From Flavobacteriales bacterium UBA1112 (GTDB lineage: Bacteria > Bacteroidota > Bacteroidia > Flavobacteriales_D > Sanyastnellaceae), in assembly GCA_002313415.1 (NCBI GenBank), contig DCBH01000101.1, positions 1-32,941 of the forward strand: a stretch of DNA of 32,941 nucleotides, given 5' to 3'. A program made the position numbers and the translations under genes. The notes below the pieces were generated by a model. The model was not told the DNA's origin. It made no database searches and was given only the letters and a program-made list of their open reading frames with translations. Position 1 is the stretch's first letter, and every line of letters starts with the position of its first letter. This document shows, one piece after another, positions 16,385 to 24,547 of the stretch.

Positions 16385-18151
16385 TTATCCATTCATGGAG
16401 GCAAGGAAGTCTTCATTGTTTCGACTCCCCTCTACTCGATCTTTTACAAATTCCATGGCTTCCACGCTGTTCATGTCTGCGAGGTGCTTTCGCAGAATCC
16501 AAATGCGCTGCAGGTCGGCCTTGTCCATGAGCAAATCTTCGCGTCGGGTCCCTGAAGCCAAGATGTCAATGGCAGGGTAAATGCGCCGGTTTGAAATCTT
16601 ACGGTCCAGTTGGAGTTCCATGTTGCCTGTTCCCTTAAACTCCTCAAAGATGACTTCATCCATTTTTGAGCCCGTTTCCGTAAGTGCAGTCGCGATGATG
16701 GACAAGGAGCCACCGCCTTCAATGTTACGAGCTGCACCGAAAAAGCGCTTGGGTTTTTGCAAGGCATTGGCTTCCACACCCCCGGAAAGGATTTTGCCTG
16801 ACGAAGGGCTTACCGTGTTGTAAGCACGAGCGAGTCGTGTGATGGAGTCCAGCAGAATGCAAACATCGTGGCCACATTCGACCATGCGCTTGGATTTCTC
16901 GAGCACGAGATTGGCAATGCGTACATGGCGATCGGCAGGTTCATCAAAAGTGCTTGCGACAACCTCGGCATTCACGCTTCGTTTCATGTCTGTGACCTCT
17001 TCTGGTCGCTCATCGATGAGCAAGATGATGAGGTAGACTTCGGGGTGATTGAGGCTGATGGCATTCGCAACATCCTTCAAAAGAGTTGTTTTACCTGTCT
17101 TGGGTTGAGAGACAATCATGCCGCGTTGCCCTTTTCCAATGGGAGAAAAGAGATCCATCAACCTCGTACTTACCGTGCCACGCGCTGTACTCAGCTTGAA
17201 GCGTTCCTGAGGAAACAAAGGAGTCAAAAACTTAAAAGGAACACGGTTTTTGATCCATTCGGGACTGCGGCCGTTGACGCTCTTTACATCGATGAGAGGG
17301 TAATACTTTTCTCCAATCCGCGGCGGTCGAATGCCTGCCACAACAGTGTCTCCTGTTTGTAGTCCGAAGTGCTTGAGCTGTTTGGCCGCGATGTATACAT
17401 CGTCTGGGGAATTCAAGTAGTTGTAGTCGGCTGAGCGTAAAAATGCGTACCCTTCTGGCTGCACCTCTACAACGCCTTCGGTTTGGACCAAACCATCGAA
17501 GTCAAAACCATGCTCCTCAGGTTCAGACAAGAATGGGTCTCTGCGATTCCGATTGTTGCGATTGTTTCTGTCGTTTCGGTCGTTTCTGTGATTTCGATCG
17601 TTTCGGTTGCTTCGGTCGTTGCGATTGCCGCGTTCGTTGCGATCGTTGCGTTCGCCTCGATTGTTCCGCTCGCTCCGATTTCCAGATTCCTGACTTCCCT
17701 TGCCGCCGTCTTCAGTGGTTTTGGAGTCGTCTGTTTGACCTTCACGTCGGCGGCGATCTCTGCGATCTCGCATGCTTTCGCCAGAACGACGATTTTGGTC
17801 ATTGTCGTCTTTTTTCTGGTCCGACTTGCCTTCATTTGAAGATCCTTCAATGGTTGAGGGCGAGGCGAGGTCATCTTCTTTTTGTCTTCGGCCCCTCGAC
17901 GTGTTTGACTTGGTTTGACCCTTGTCAACTTCAGTTTTTTTACTGCGGGGTGTTCGTTTGGAAGGACTTGTATCTCCAGAATTTGATTTGGCCTTGGATT
18001 TGTTCGCACTGGGTTGAGCGGCTTGCTCATCCAATATGCTGTAAACCAGATCCTGCTTCTTGAGCTTGTCCACTCGTGAGATTCCTAATTTGCTTGCGAT
18101 TTGTCGCAATTCGGCAACTTTCTTGCCATTCAGTTCGATGATGTCAAACAT
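16385..18151 (-). CDS. rho: Transcription termination factor Rho with disordered N-terminal insert
   Basis: Rho is the hexameric RNA-dependent ATPase that ends transcription. The 588-residue form begins MFDIIELNGKKVAELRQIA, the Rho N-terminal helix domain. A Lys/Arg/Asp/Asn/Ser-rich low-complexity region covers about residues 50-205. The cold-shock RNA-binding domain starts near 225 (VVEVQPEGYAFLR), and the ATPase core has Walker A PKTGKTTLL (near 350), VYLIILLIDERPEEVTDM and the Q/R-loop region. The enzyme is longer than E. coli Rho (419) because of the insert. I chose 18151, which matches the family start; in-frame ATGs at 18187 and 18217 would add non-conserved residues. It heads the rho-hypothetical-porT-yigZ cluster. 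Confidence 0.96.
   Translation of the reverse strand: MFDIIELNGKKVAELRQIASKLGISRVDKLKKQDLVYSILDEQAAQPSANKSKAKSNSGDTSPSKRTPRSKKTEVDKGQTKSNTSRGRRQKEDDLASPSTIEGSSNEGKSDQKKDDNDQNRRSGESMRDRRDRRRREGQTDDSKTTEDGGKGSQESGNRSERNNRGERNDRNERGNRNDRSNRNDRNHRNDRNDRNNRNNRNRRDPFLSEPEEHGFDFDGLVQTEGVVEVQPEGYAFLRSADYNYLNSPDDVYIAAKQLKHFGLQTGDTVVAGIRPPRIGEKYYPLIDVKSVNGRSPEWIKNRVPFKFLTPLFPQERFKLSTARGTVSTRLMDLFSPIGKGQRGMIVSQPKTGKTTLLKDVANAISLNHPEVYLIILLIDERPEEVTDMKRSVNAEVVASTFDEPADRHVRIANLVLEKSKRMVECGHDVCILLDSITRLARAYNTVSPSSGKILSGGVEANALQKPKRFFGAARNIEGGGSLSIIATALTETGSKMDEVIFEEFKGTGNMELQLDRKISNRRIYPAIDILASGTRREDLLMDKADLQRIWILRKHLADMNSVEAMEFVKDRVEGSRNNEDFLASMNG
17540..17690 (-). repeat. Imperfect 9-bp tandem repeat coding an Asn/Arg/Asp tract in Rho
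   Basis: The coding strand repeats a three-codon unit (AAT/AAC, CGA/CGC/CGG, GAT/GAC or AAT) many times, giving RND, RNN and RNE triplets at about residues 154-204 of Rho. The tract ends right before DPFLSEPEE. The repetitiveness also leaves long open readings in other frames, which I treat as artefacts. Confidence 0.8.
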
Positions 18152-18214
18152 CCTAAAACGTTGGGTGAGGAAGGGGCTAGGCCCCATTATGACATCTCGG
18201 TGATGCCGTTGGGT

Positions 18215-18222
18215 CAAAGATA
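18215..18222 (-). promoter_or_regulatory. Possible -7 promoter element upstream of rho
   Basis: On the minus strand, TATCTTTG (18222 to 18215) matches TAnnTTTG exactly and lies about 65 bp before the rho ATG. I do not see a clear TTG at the -33 position, so this is a moderate call. Downstream, between this box and the ATG, the leader holds a short hairpin with 5-bp arms GGGGC/GCCCC (18173-18185). Confidence 0.35.
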
Positions 18223-18280
18223 GGCAATGTCTTTCTTGACACAGCCTTTCGTTCCCGAAAATGTACCACTTAACTCCAAA

Positions 18281-18778
18281 TCAAGGCTGTTTCCGCGGCC
18301 ATTCTATCGCTCTGAGGTTGTGAATTTCACCAGAGGTAATTTGAAATTTGAGCATGGTGCACACTTTGTGAAAACCTGAATTGCCTGCGGCACCTGGATT
18401 GAGGTGAAGACCGCCCCAAGATTGTACGCGTTGAACAAGCAAAATGTGGCTGTGTCCGCAGACAAACACGTCGGGACGCTCGGTTTGCAATTGTGGGAGG
18501 ATTCCACGTGAATACTTGGGTGGTCGCCCTCCAATATGTGTCATCCAAATGTCCAATCCTTCAGCCTGGAAGCGTTGATGTTCAGACCATGTCTGCCGAA
18601 TACTTTGGTCATCAATGTTGCCGTAAACTGCCCTTACTTGGGTGAGTTCAGAGAGTGCATCAGTCACGCTTAAATCACCAATGTCTCCTGCGTGCCAGAC
18701 TTCATCGCACCCTTGGACGTGCCGCTTGATTCGGTCATCAATGTGTCCGTGGGTATCCGACAACAGCGCAATTTTCAT
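18281..18778 (-). CDS. YfcE/MJ0936-type metallophosphoesterase
   Basis: A 165-residue cytosolic calcineurin-like phosphodiesterase. The metal-binding motifs appear in order: DTHGH (about 8-12), GDIGD, VYGNID, THIGG and GHSH, with LNPGAAG near the end. Together these define the YfcE/MJ0936 group, small manganese-dependent phosphodiesterases whose natural substrate is unknown. I took the ATG at 18778 because MKIALLSDTHGH is the family N-terminus; an in-frame ATG at 18832 adds an 18-residue non-conserved segment. The gene is divergent from the PorE-like gene (63 bp between starts) and lies 129 bp upstream of rho on the same strand. Confidence 0.92.
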   Translation of the reverse strand: MKIALLSDTHGHIDDRIKRHVQGCDEVWHAGDIGDLSVTDALSELTQVRAVYGNIDDQSIRQTWSEHQRFQAEGLDIWMTHIGGRPPKYSRGILPQLQTERPDVFVCGHSHILLVQRVQSWGGLHLNPGAAGNSGFHKVCTMLKFQITSGEIHNLRAIEWPRKQP

Positions 18779-18841
18779 TTGTGTGGGAAATGTTGTGAAT
18801 GGGTGAGTAAAAATCGCGAAAAAATGTCCCACTTTCGCTTC

Positions 18842-20809
18842 ATGAAATGCACGTCGCTGCTCAGGGGTCTTGTGGCCATTTTGTTTTTATGTGGGGTTGC
18901 TTTTCCCATCTGTGCTCAGGTTAAAACGCCCTCTCGGAAAGCCGTGAAGGAATATCGAAAGGCACTTGAAGCGTATCGATTCTTGGCGCCCGACATTGCG
19001 ATTGGTCATCTCGAAAGTGCGATTCAGAGAAGCCCTGAGTTTGCGGAAGCGTTGTTTCTGAAGGCGCAGATATATCAAGAAATGGACCATCCCAACAGGG
19101 AAGAGGCGCTTGCGCTCGCCCTACAAGTGGATGCGACCATGTTTCCCCACGGTTGGGTAACTCTGGCTGAGATTCAATGGGAACTCGGCAAGTACGACGA
19201 GGGTCTGCAATCTTTGGACAGGCTGGAACACATTTACGCTGGTCAACTTTCTGACGAAGCTGAAACACGCCGGGCATGGGTCAACGCCGGATTGACTTTT
19301 GCGTCTCAAGCTCTTCGACAAGATGACAGAGGCGTCGAGGCAAAGGCAGTCGTCGGTGGCTTAAATACCGATGCCATGGAATACTACGGAGCTTTTGATT
19401 TGAGTGGGACGAGAATGGTCCTGACACGGTCGGGTTTGGCATCTGAGGAGGAGCGAATGTCACCCGGTGTGATGGGTGGTGAAGATTTTTTTGAGTCCTT
19501 TCTGTCGCCCGATGGATCTTGGTCTACCCCAATCCCCCTCTTGGGTGTCAACACCTCCTTGAATGAAGGGGCACCTACTCTCAGTGGTGACGGCAAAACC
19601 ATGGTTTTTACTGCATGTGCCACTCCGCGCGATGGTTATGGACCTCGCCGTGGCAAAGGCTCGTGTGATTTGTTTGAATCCAGTTGGGATGAATCGACAC
19701 AACGTTGGTCACTTGGCAAGAATCTGGGGGCACCAAATTCTGCGGGTTGGGAAAGTCAACCAGCCTTGAGTGCAGATGGCAACATGCTTGTGTTTGCATC
19801 GGCTGTCAAAGGCCAGAAACAGTTTTCTGACTTGGTGGTATGCTATCGGTTGGATGGTGGTGGGTGGTCTTCACCACGGAAGTTGCCAGGGTTGATAAAC
19901 ACCCCGTATACAGAGGAGAGCCCATTTCTGCATCCGGATGGCAAAACGTTGTATTTCAGCAGTGACGGGCACCCGGGATTTGGTCAATTGGATGTCTTCA
20001 TGTCCAAGCTTCAAAAGGACGGAACATGGGGGGAGCCCCTGAACCTTGGCCGCGGGGTCAATAGCCCGGGAAAAGACAACAGCCTCATGGTGATGCCACG
20101 CGGTGGCTTGGCCATGTTTGCAACAACTCAAGTTTCAGGAAATCTTGATTTTTGGCAAGTTGAATTGCCTGAAGAAGTCAAGCCAATCGAAGTGGCTATG
20201 CTCAAAGGCGTGGTTCGAGATGCAAAAACTGGGCGGGCATTGAATGCGGAGGTGACGATTGTGGATTTGTCCACAGGCCAGACTATGAGCCGAACATCAT
20301 CAGGCGGTGAGCAAGGTTTTGTGGTTCCACTTCCTGGACTTGGATCCTACAGTTTCGAGGCGAGTGCTGACGGCTATTTGTTTGGCATGAATACTTATGA
20401 GCAGGGTGGAGGGATGGACCTCAATCGAACTCCATTTGTGCAGATTGAGCTCATGCCCATCGAGGTGGGACAATCTTTCACATTGGAGGCCATTCAGTTT
20501 GAGTCTGGTCTTGCCAAGCTGAGTTCCCGATACCAAGCAGGATGCGCTCGACTTGCACAGTGGATGTTGGACAACCCCGGAGTGAAGATTCAAGTGATTG
20601 GTCATACTGACAATGTGGGCAGCGCCCCATTCAATGCAGCATTGAGTTACGATCGCGCTTCGGCAGTCCGCACATTCCTCACTTCTCGCAATGTTGAGGA
20701 AAGTCGAATTGAGACGTCGGGAAAAGGTTCATCACAACCAATCGCAAAAAATGAGACCGAGGAAGGTCGCTCCATCAACCGAAGGGTCGAAGTGGTTATT
20801 CTCGACTAG
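18842..20809 (+). CDS. OmpA-family protein with TPR, PD40 propeller and CRD domains (PorE-like)
   Basis: This 655-residue periplasmic or outer-membrane-associated protein has a signal peptide (about 1-26, ending PICAQ). TPR-like helices follow (about 28-170), then PD40/WD40-like β-propeller repeats (about 183-443; APTLSGDGKTMVF, QPALSADGNMLVF, ESPFLHPDGKTLYF). A carboxypeptidase-regulatory-like fold (about 452-520, GVVRDAKTGRAL) and a C-terminal OmpA peptidoglycan-binding domain (about 546-655; GHTDNVG, LSYDRA, SINRRVEV) complete it. This order is the same as PorE of the Porphyromonas T9SS. Related paralogues are common in Bacteroidota, so PorE identity is not proven. No clear lipobox is visible: the residues before the signal-peptide Cys are F-P-I. 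I chose the ATG at 18842 because the signal peptide begins there. Confidence 0.85.
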   Translation: MKCTSLLRGLVAILFLCGVAFPICAQVKTPSRKAVKEYRKALEAYRFLAPDIAIGHLESAIQRSPEFAEALFLKAQIYQEMDHPNREEALALALQVDATMFPHGWVTLAEIQWELGKYDEGLQSLDRLEHIYAGQLSDEAETRRAWVNAGLTFASQALRQDDRGVEAKAVVGGLNTDAMEYYGAFDLSGTRMVLTRSGLASEEERMSPGVMGGEDFFESFLSPDGSWSTPIPLLGVNTSLNEGAPTLSGDGKTMVFTACATPRDGYGPRRGKGSCDLFESSWDESTQRWSLGKNLGAPNSAGWESQPALSADGNMLVFASAVKGQKQFSDLVVCYRLDGGGWSSPRKLPGLINTPYTEESPFLHPDGKTLYFSSDGHPGFGQLDVFMSKLQKDGTWGEPLNLGRGVNSPGKDNSLMVMPRGGLAMFATTQVSGNLDFWQVELPEEVKPIEVAMLKGVVRDAKTGRALNAEVTIVDLSTGQTMSRTSSGGEQGFVVPLPGLGSYSFEASADGYLFGMNTYEQGGGMDLNRTPFVQIELMPIEVGQSFTLEAIQFESGLAKLSSRYQAGCARLAQWMLDNPGVKIQVIGHTDNVGSAPFNAALSYDRASAVRTFLTSRNVEESRIETSGKGSSQPIAKNETEEGRSINRRVEVVILD

Positions 20810-20829
20810 CCGACGTTTTTTGCCCGTTT

Positions 20830-22836
20830 CTAAAGATTCCAGATTGCACTTACGTACCATGTCCTAGGTGGCGCTCGATTGTAAAGTCTTCCTCCAAATC
20901 CATTGAGTTGGTGCCAACTTGAATAAGCCTCGTTTGTCGCATTTCGGACGCCCAACGAGAGTTCAATTGGAACGGAAGCATTCGTCCAACCCAAATCCAC
21001 ATTTGCCGTCACATAAGTGGGGTGGGTGTTGGCGCCACTCGTGTTTAACGGTGTTGGACCCACAGCTCGCATCCAGGTTTGCAAAGTCCAACGGTGGTTG
21101 CGCTCCCATGCCTTCCATCGGTGCTGTACGTTGGCCATCCACCGTGGTGATCCTGGTAAGTCTCCATCTTCCCAGCGGTGGAATTGAAAGGCGCCAGAGG
21201 CTTGAACATGGAAACGGGGCCAAGTTTGACGGACTTGCCACTCGACACCTCCCATGTTGATTGGAGTTGATGCATTTACGAATGTTTTGTTGTCAAGTGA
21301 GTCTACGTCTTGAACAATGGCTTGATTGACCGTTTGGTGATAAAAGACAACTTCTGCACGATCGTGACGAAATCCTGTTTCAATTGTCCACGCTCGCTCA
21401 GATTCCAACACTGCGGGAAGCGCACCTGAAATGTCGGTTGACAGAGACTCGAAGTTGGTGGGGTCACTGAATCCGGTTGACGCTTGCGCAAATACATTCC
21501 AAGCTTCGCCTAAAGACTGGGATGCGCCGATACGCGGAAGAATCTGGATTGTGTTGAATGGTGAATTGTAAGAGGAGTCCGCTGCTGTTCCTTGAGCTTC
21601 CCGCGTTCTCTGTGACAAGGCGGCTGAAGTTTCCAATCTCAATCCCGAGTCCCAAGCCCAAGAAAAGGCCGGTGCCCAATGCACCCGAGATTGCCTCACA
21701 TTAAGATCATACTCGAGTTGACTTTCGCTGCCCTCGATGGCGTCGTCCCACTGTTGGAATTGTCCCCAATCCGCAACAGCCATAAGGGTCCATTCCGCTT
21801 GAAAATCGGCGTTGTTGAAAGACCATGTTGCAAAACGCTGTCGGATACGTAAGCTTCCGCCTGTACCGGCCTCTTCTTTGTATCCGTTATAAAATGGAGA
21901 AGTGCCAAAGGCGTTGTTTTTGTCAGTCCAACGAAGAAGTGACCATACGTCTAAACTGCTGCGGTGGTGCTTGTTGCTGAGAGTGGGAATGTGCAGGTGG
22001 TGTCCCCATAAGGCACGTCGCCGGCTCACTTGAGCATCGTAATTGATCCCCGGGGCAGAGGTTGCCGATGAGTCTGTAAATGCTGTCAAAGAGTCTACTG
22101 CACCCGGCAAACCCCAGCTGCCATCTTGAAAAGCAATCCAATCGTAGTGCTTGATTTTATCATTGCCCCATGCACGATCCGCTTCGAGTTGGAGTCGATT
22201 GTTCCATTCTTGGTCACGATATCCACTGTTGTCTGTTCTGGAAGCTCTAAAATTCCATCCTTTGACACGAATTGCGGCGTTAAGCCGAGTTTGCAGACCT
22301 CCGTTCCCCGTTGAACCGGCAATGGTTTGAAGGCGCGCACGGCTTGGATTGCTTGTGCCGTGAACGACAAGAGCACCACCATAGGCCCCACCAAACGTGG
22401 TGGCCGCCGCACCCGAAACGAGCTCCATGCTCCCTGAAAACGCAGGTTCAAGCCATTCTACTGGACTTGTTCCGTCGGCTTCAGTCAACATGAAGCCCCT
22501 CACAAACAACATGGTGTTGCGAACCGCAAATGGTGACCGAAGTGCAGAACCACGGACATTGATTCTTCGGCTTCCTCCCATGCCTCGCGTTTCCATCAAA
22601 ACTCCGGGCAAGGCATTCAAGGCATTGGACACATCTGCACTGCCGAAACCGTTTGTAAGTGCAGAGTCAGTTGTCCAGCGGGTTGCTGCAATTTGTTCAG
22701 GAGAAAGTAGCGGACTGAACGTGGCGATCGAAGCAGAATCTAGAGAAACCCAATTCCACATGAGCGTGTCAGAGTTCAAGGCACCATGTGCAGATGAGGC
22801 AACAAGTCCTACCCCAAGGAAAAGCGAGCGAAGCAT
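20830..22836 (-). CDS. TonB-dependent outer-membrane receptor
   Basis: A 668-residue receptor for TonB-energised uptake through the outer membrane. After a signal peptide (about 1-19) there is a plug domain of about 110 residues: NALNALPGVLMETRGMGGSR, RINVRGSALRSPFAVRN, and SGAAATTFGGAYGGALVVHG. A β-barrel of alternating aromatic strands follows, ending TWYVSAIWNL. It lacks the N-terminal carboxypeptidase-like domain and any SusD partner, so it is closer to the small-ligand receptors (iron complexes, cofactors) than to the SusC polysaccharide type. It begins 16 bp after a T9SS-exported glucose/sorbosone dehydrogenase-like gene, suggesting one transcription unit. The ligand is unknown. It converges with the PorE-like gene with 20 bp between stops. 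Confidence 0.9.
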   Translation of the reverse strand: MLRSLFLGVGLVASSAHGALNSDTLMWNWVSLDSASIATFSPLLSPEQIAATRWTTDSALTNGFGSADVSNALNALPGVLMETRGMGGSRRINVRGSALRSPFAVRNTMLFVRGFMLTEADGTSPVEWLEPAFSGSMELVSGAAATTFGGAYGGALVVHGTSNPSRARLQTIAGSTGNGGLQTRLNAAIRVKGWNFRASRTDNSGYRDQEWNNRLQLEADRAWGNDKIKHYDWIAFQDGSWGLPGAVDSLTAFTDSSATSAPGINYDAQVSRRRALWGHHLHIPTLSNKHHRSSLDVWSLLRWTDKNNAFGTSPFYNGYKEEAGTGGSLRIRQRFATWSFNNADFQAEWTLMAVADWGQFQQWDDAIEGSESQLEYDLNVRQSRVHWAPAFSWAWDSGLRLETSAALSQRTREAQGTAADSSYNSPFNTIQILPRIGASQSLGEAWNVFAQASTGFSDPTNFESLSTDISGALPAVLESERAWTIETGFRHDRAEVVFYHQTVNQAIVQDVDSLDNKTFVNASTPINMGGVEWQVRQTWPRFHVQASGAFQFHRWEDGDLPGSPRWMANVQHRWKAWERNHRWTLQTWMRAVGPTPLNTSGANTHPTYVTANVDLGWTNASVPIELSLGVRNATNEAYSSWHQLNGFGGRLYNRAPPRTWYVSAIWNL

Positions 22837-22852
22837 TGTAATGAATTTGTGT

Positions 22853-24277
22853 TTAGTGAACCACGATGACGCGTGTCATTTGCACGCCGTCTTGGTTTTG
22901 CGCATGAAGCAAGTAAGATGCTGATGGCCATGAGCTGACATCCAAAATGTCATTAGGATTTAATTGTCCTTGCATCATCACGTTGCCCTTGAGATCCAGC
23001 ACTTCGAAAGATTGTCCTGTCCAAAGGTCAGATACTCGAAGGGTAACTTGGTGTGCTGCGGGATTCGGGTAGATGTCCAATCCTCGATGGTCTTCCCAGT
23101 TTGCGACACCATCGGCAGACGCAGGCCGAAATTCTTTAATCAGATTGGGACCATTTCCCGTGTAGCTCGGGCCATTAAAAGCAAGGTAAATGGCGCCGGT
23201 ATTTGGATTGACAGCCACATCGCGGATGCGTTGATTGAATTCAGTGAAAAACATGTCGCTTTCCTCGAGGGTCAAGCCATCTTCGCTCATCGAAAGGACT
23301 TCTAACCGGCCTCCAACAGGGGAGGAGAAGCCTCCCAGTACGGCCATGAGAATGCTTCCCTGCCATTCGGGAATGGCGGGGTGATCGTAGTAAATGAGGT
23401 CATTGACTGCCGCACATGGCGACCATGTTTTCAGAGGCTCGACAATGTTGTTGGCGAGGCAAAAAGATTGTTCTGCACCTGAATTGCACCAATCACAAAT
23501 GCCATCACATAATCCCTCAACATTGGGCCAGCCATAGTTTCGACCTGCTTCAATGATGTTGAACTCATCGAAGTTGTACTGGCCGTGTTCGCTGCTGTAA
23601 ATGATTCCGTTGGGTCCAACGCACATCCCTTGACTGTTGCGGTGGCCTTTGGTGTAAATGAAGCTTGTTGGATCAGGATTGTCAGCAGGGACGCTCCCGT
23701 CTAGATTGAAGCGAAGAATTTTCCCGTTGTCGTTGTTGTCGCTCTGTGAGCTTACTCCTCCATCGCCCAAGTCTCCCGTGCTCATCAAAAGAGTGTTGTC
23801 AGGAAGAATCAACAGCCGACTTCCATTGTGGATGCCAGCCGCACCAACGATGTGTAAGATTTGCTCATTTCCCAAATTTGAACCATTCCAATAGAAAACA
23901 CTGAGTCTTTCGTGGTTGCCGTTTTGGAAATCTTGAGCAGTGTACGCCAAATACACCAAAGGCTGATTTGTAAAGTCGGGATGCAATGCCATGCCAAGCA
24001 GGCCAGGTTCAACGCCTGAATCGTTGACATTCAATGACAGAACTGTTTCGTAGGCTCCTGAAGCCGGATCGATGCGTAAAACGTCACCCTCTCGCGTGGT
24101 GCACCAAAGCATGTCATCTGGGCCCCATGTCAGCTCCCACGGGATGTTTACCCCAGAAACAAGGTTGTATTCATTCAGTATTGTTTCACCAACATTCCAG
24201 GTAGTTTGGGCTGCAAAAGGGAAAGTGATGGCCACCGACAGTGCCCATAAAGTCAATCGAGGGATGTAATTTTTCAT
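22853..24277 (-). CDS. T9SS-exported glucose/sorbosone dehydrogenase-like (PQQ-type β-propeller) protein
   Basis: This 474-residue secreted protein resembles the soluble PQQ-dependent sugar dehydrogenase (GSDH) family. After a signal peptide (about 1-23) it shows PGLLGMALHPDF, HNGSRLLILPD with the likely catalytic His150, GKILRFNLDGSVPADNP, GHRNSQG (about 211-217), SEHGQYNFDEFN and AGRNYGWP (about 229-251), and AIPEWQGSILM. These are family signature blocks around the cofactor and Ca sites. A Cys-rich loop (Cys257, 261, 264, 273, 288) is likely disulfide-bonded outside the cell. From about residue 400, LDIYPNPAAHQ starts a T9SS type A sorting domain. Whether it binds PQQ or oxidises a sugar cannot be shown by sequence alone. 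It leads the unit with the TonB receptor. Confidence 0.88.
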   Translation of the reverse strand: MKNYIPRLTLWALSVAITFPFAAQTTWNVGETILNEYNLVSGVNIPWELTWGPDDMLWCTTREGDVLRIDPASGAYETVLSLNVNDSGVEPGLLGMALHPDFTNQPLVYLAYTAQDFQNGNHERLSVFYWNGSNLGNEQILHIVGAAGIHNGSRLLILPDNTLLMSTGDLGDGGVSSQSDNNDNGKILRFNLDGSVPADNPDPTSFIYTKGHRNSQGMCVGPNGIIYSSEHGQYNFDEFNIIEAGRNYGWPNVEGLCDGICDWCNSGAEQSFCLANNIVEPLKTWSPCAAVNDLIYYDHPAIPEWQGSILMAVLGGFSSPVGGRLEVLSMSEDGLTLEESDMFFTEFNQRIRDVAVNPNTGAIYLAFNGPSYTGNGPNLIKEFRPASADGVANWEDHRGLDIYPNPAAHQVTLRVSDLWTGQSFEVLDLKGNVMMQGQLNPNDILDVSSWPSASYLLHAQNQDGVQMTRVIVVH

Positions 24278-24487
24278 GGTGTTAGGCAGTAACTCGGCGG
24301 AAATCTACGGCACCAAACGCAGTGAGGCACTCTGAAGAAGATAAATCGTCGTTTCAGGTGGTTTTCTCATGCATTGTGCGTTGGGGCAAAACAGCACTGA
24401 TGAAGTTGGTACTGGTGAAGAGCAGCCAACCATTCGTGTATTGAATTTGTTTTTTCCAAAGCGAATTCAGGTTATCTTAAGTATCCT

Positions 24488-24508
24488 AATTATTGTATTA
24501 CAATAATT
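24488..24508. repeat. 21-bp palindrome (possible operator or hairpin)
   Basis: AATTATTGT (24488-24496) and ACAATAATT (24500-24508) are exact reverse complements around the spacer ATT, and the spacer's outer bases also pair, giving a perfect palindrome with a one-base centre. It is AT-rich and lies 211 bp from the dehydrogenase start and 282 bp from the pfkA start. No T-run terminator features follow. Confidence 0.5.
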
Positions 24509-24547
24509 TAATGACGTTTAAAAAAACAATCAGTAGAGTCATTAAAT
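24506..24547. repeat. 10-bp inverted repeat with 22-bp loop
   Basis: ATTTAATGAC (24506-24515) and GTCATTAAAT (24538-24547) are exact reverse complements, separated by 22 bp that include a run of seven A. It overlaps the 21-bp palindrome by 3 bp. It could form a hairpin or be paired binding sites; nothing in the sequence decides between these. Confidence 0.4.

Noticed and set aside
17443..18063. Plus-strand and second minus-frame open readings across the Rho insert
   Set aside because: Both result from the 9-bp repeat reading open in several frames; the translations are Cys/Asp/Phe or Thr/Ile/Glu repeats without start signals or homology.
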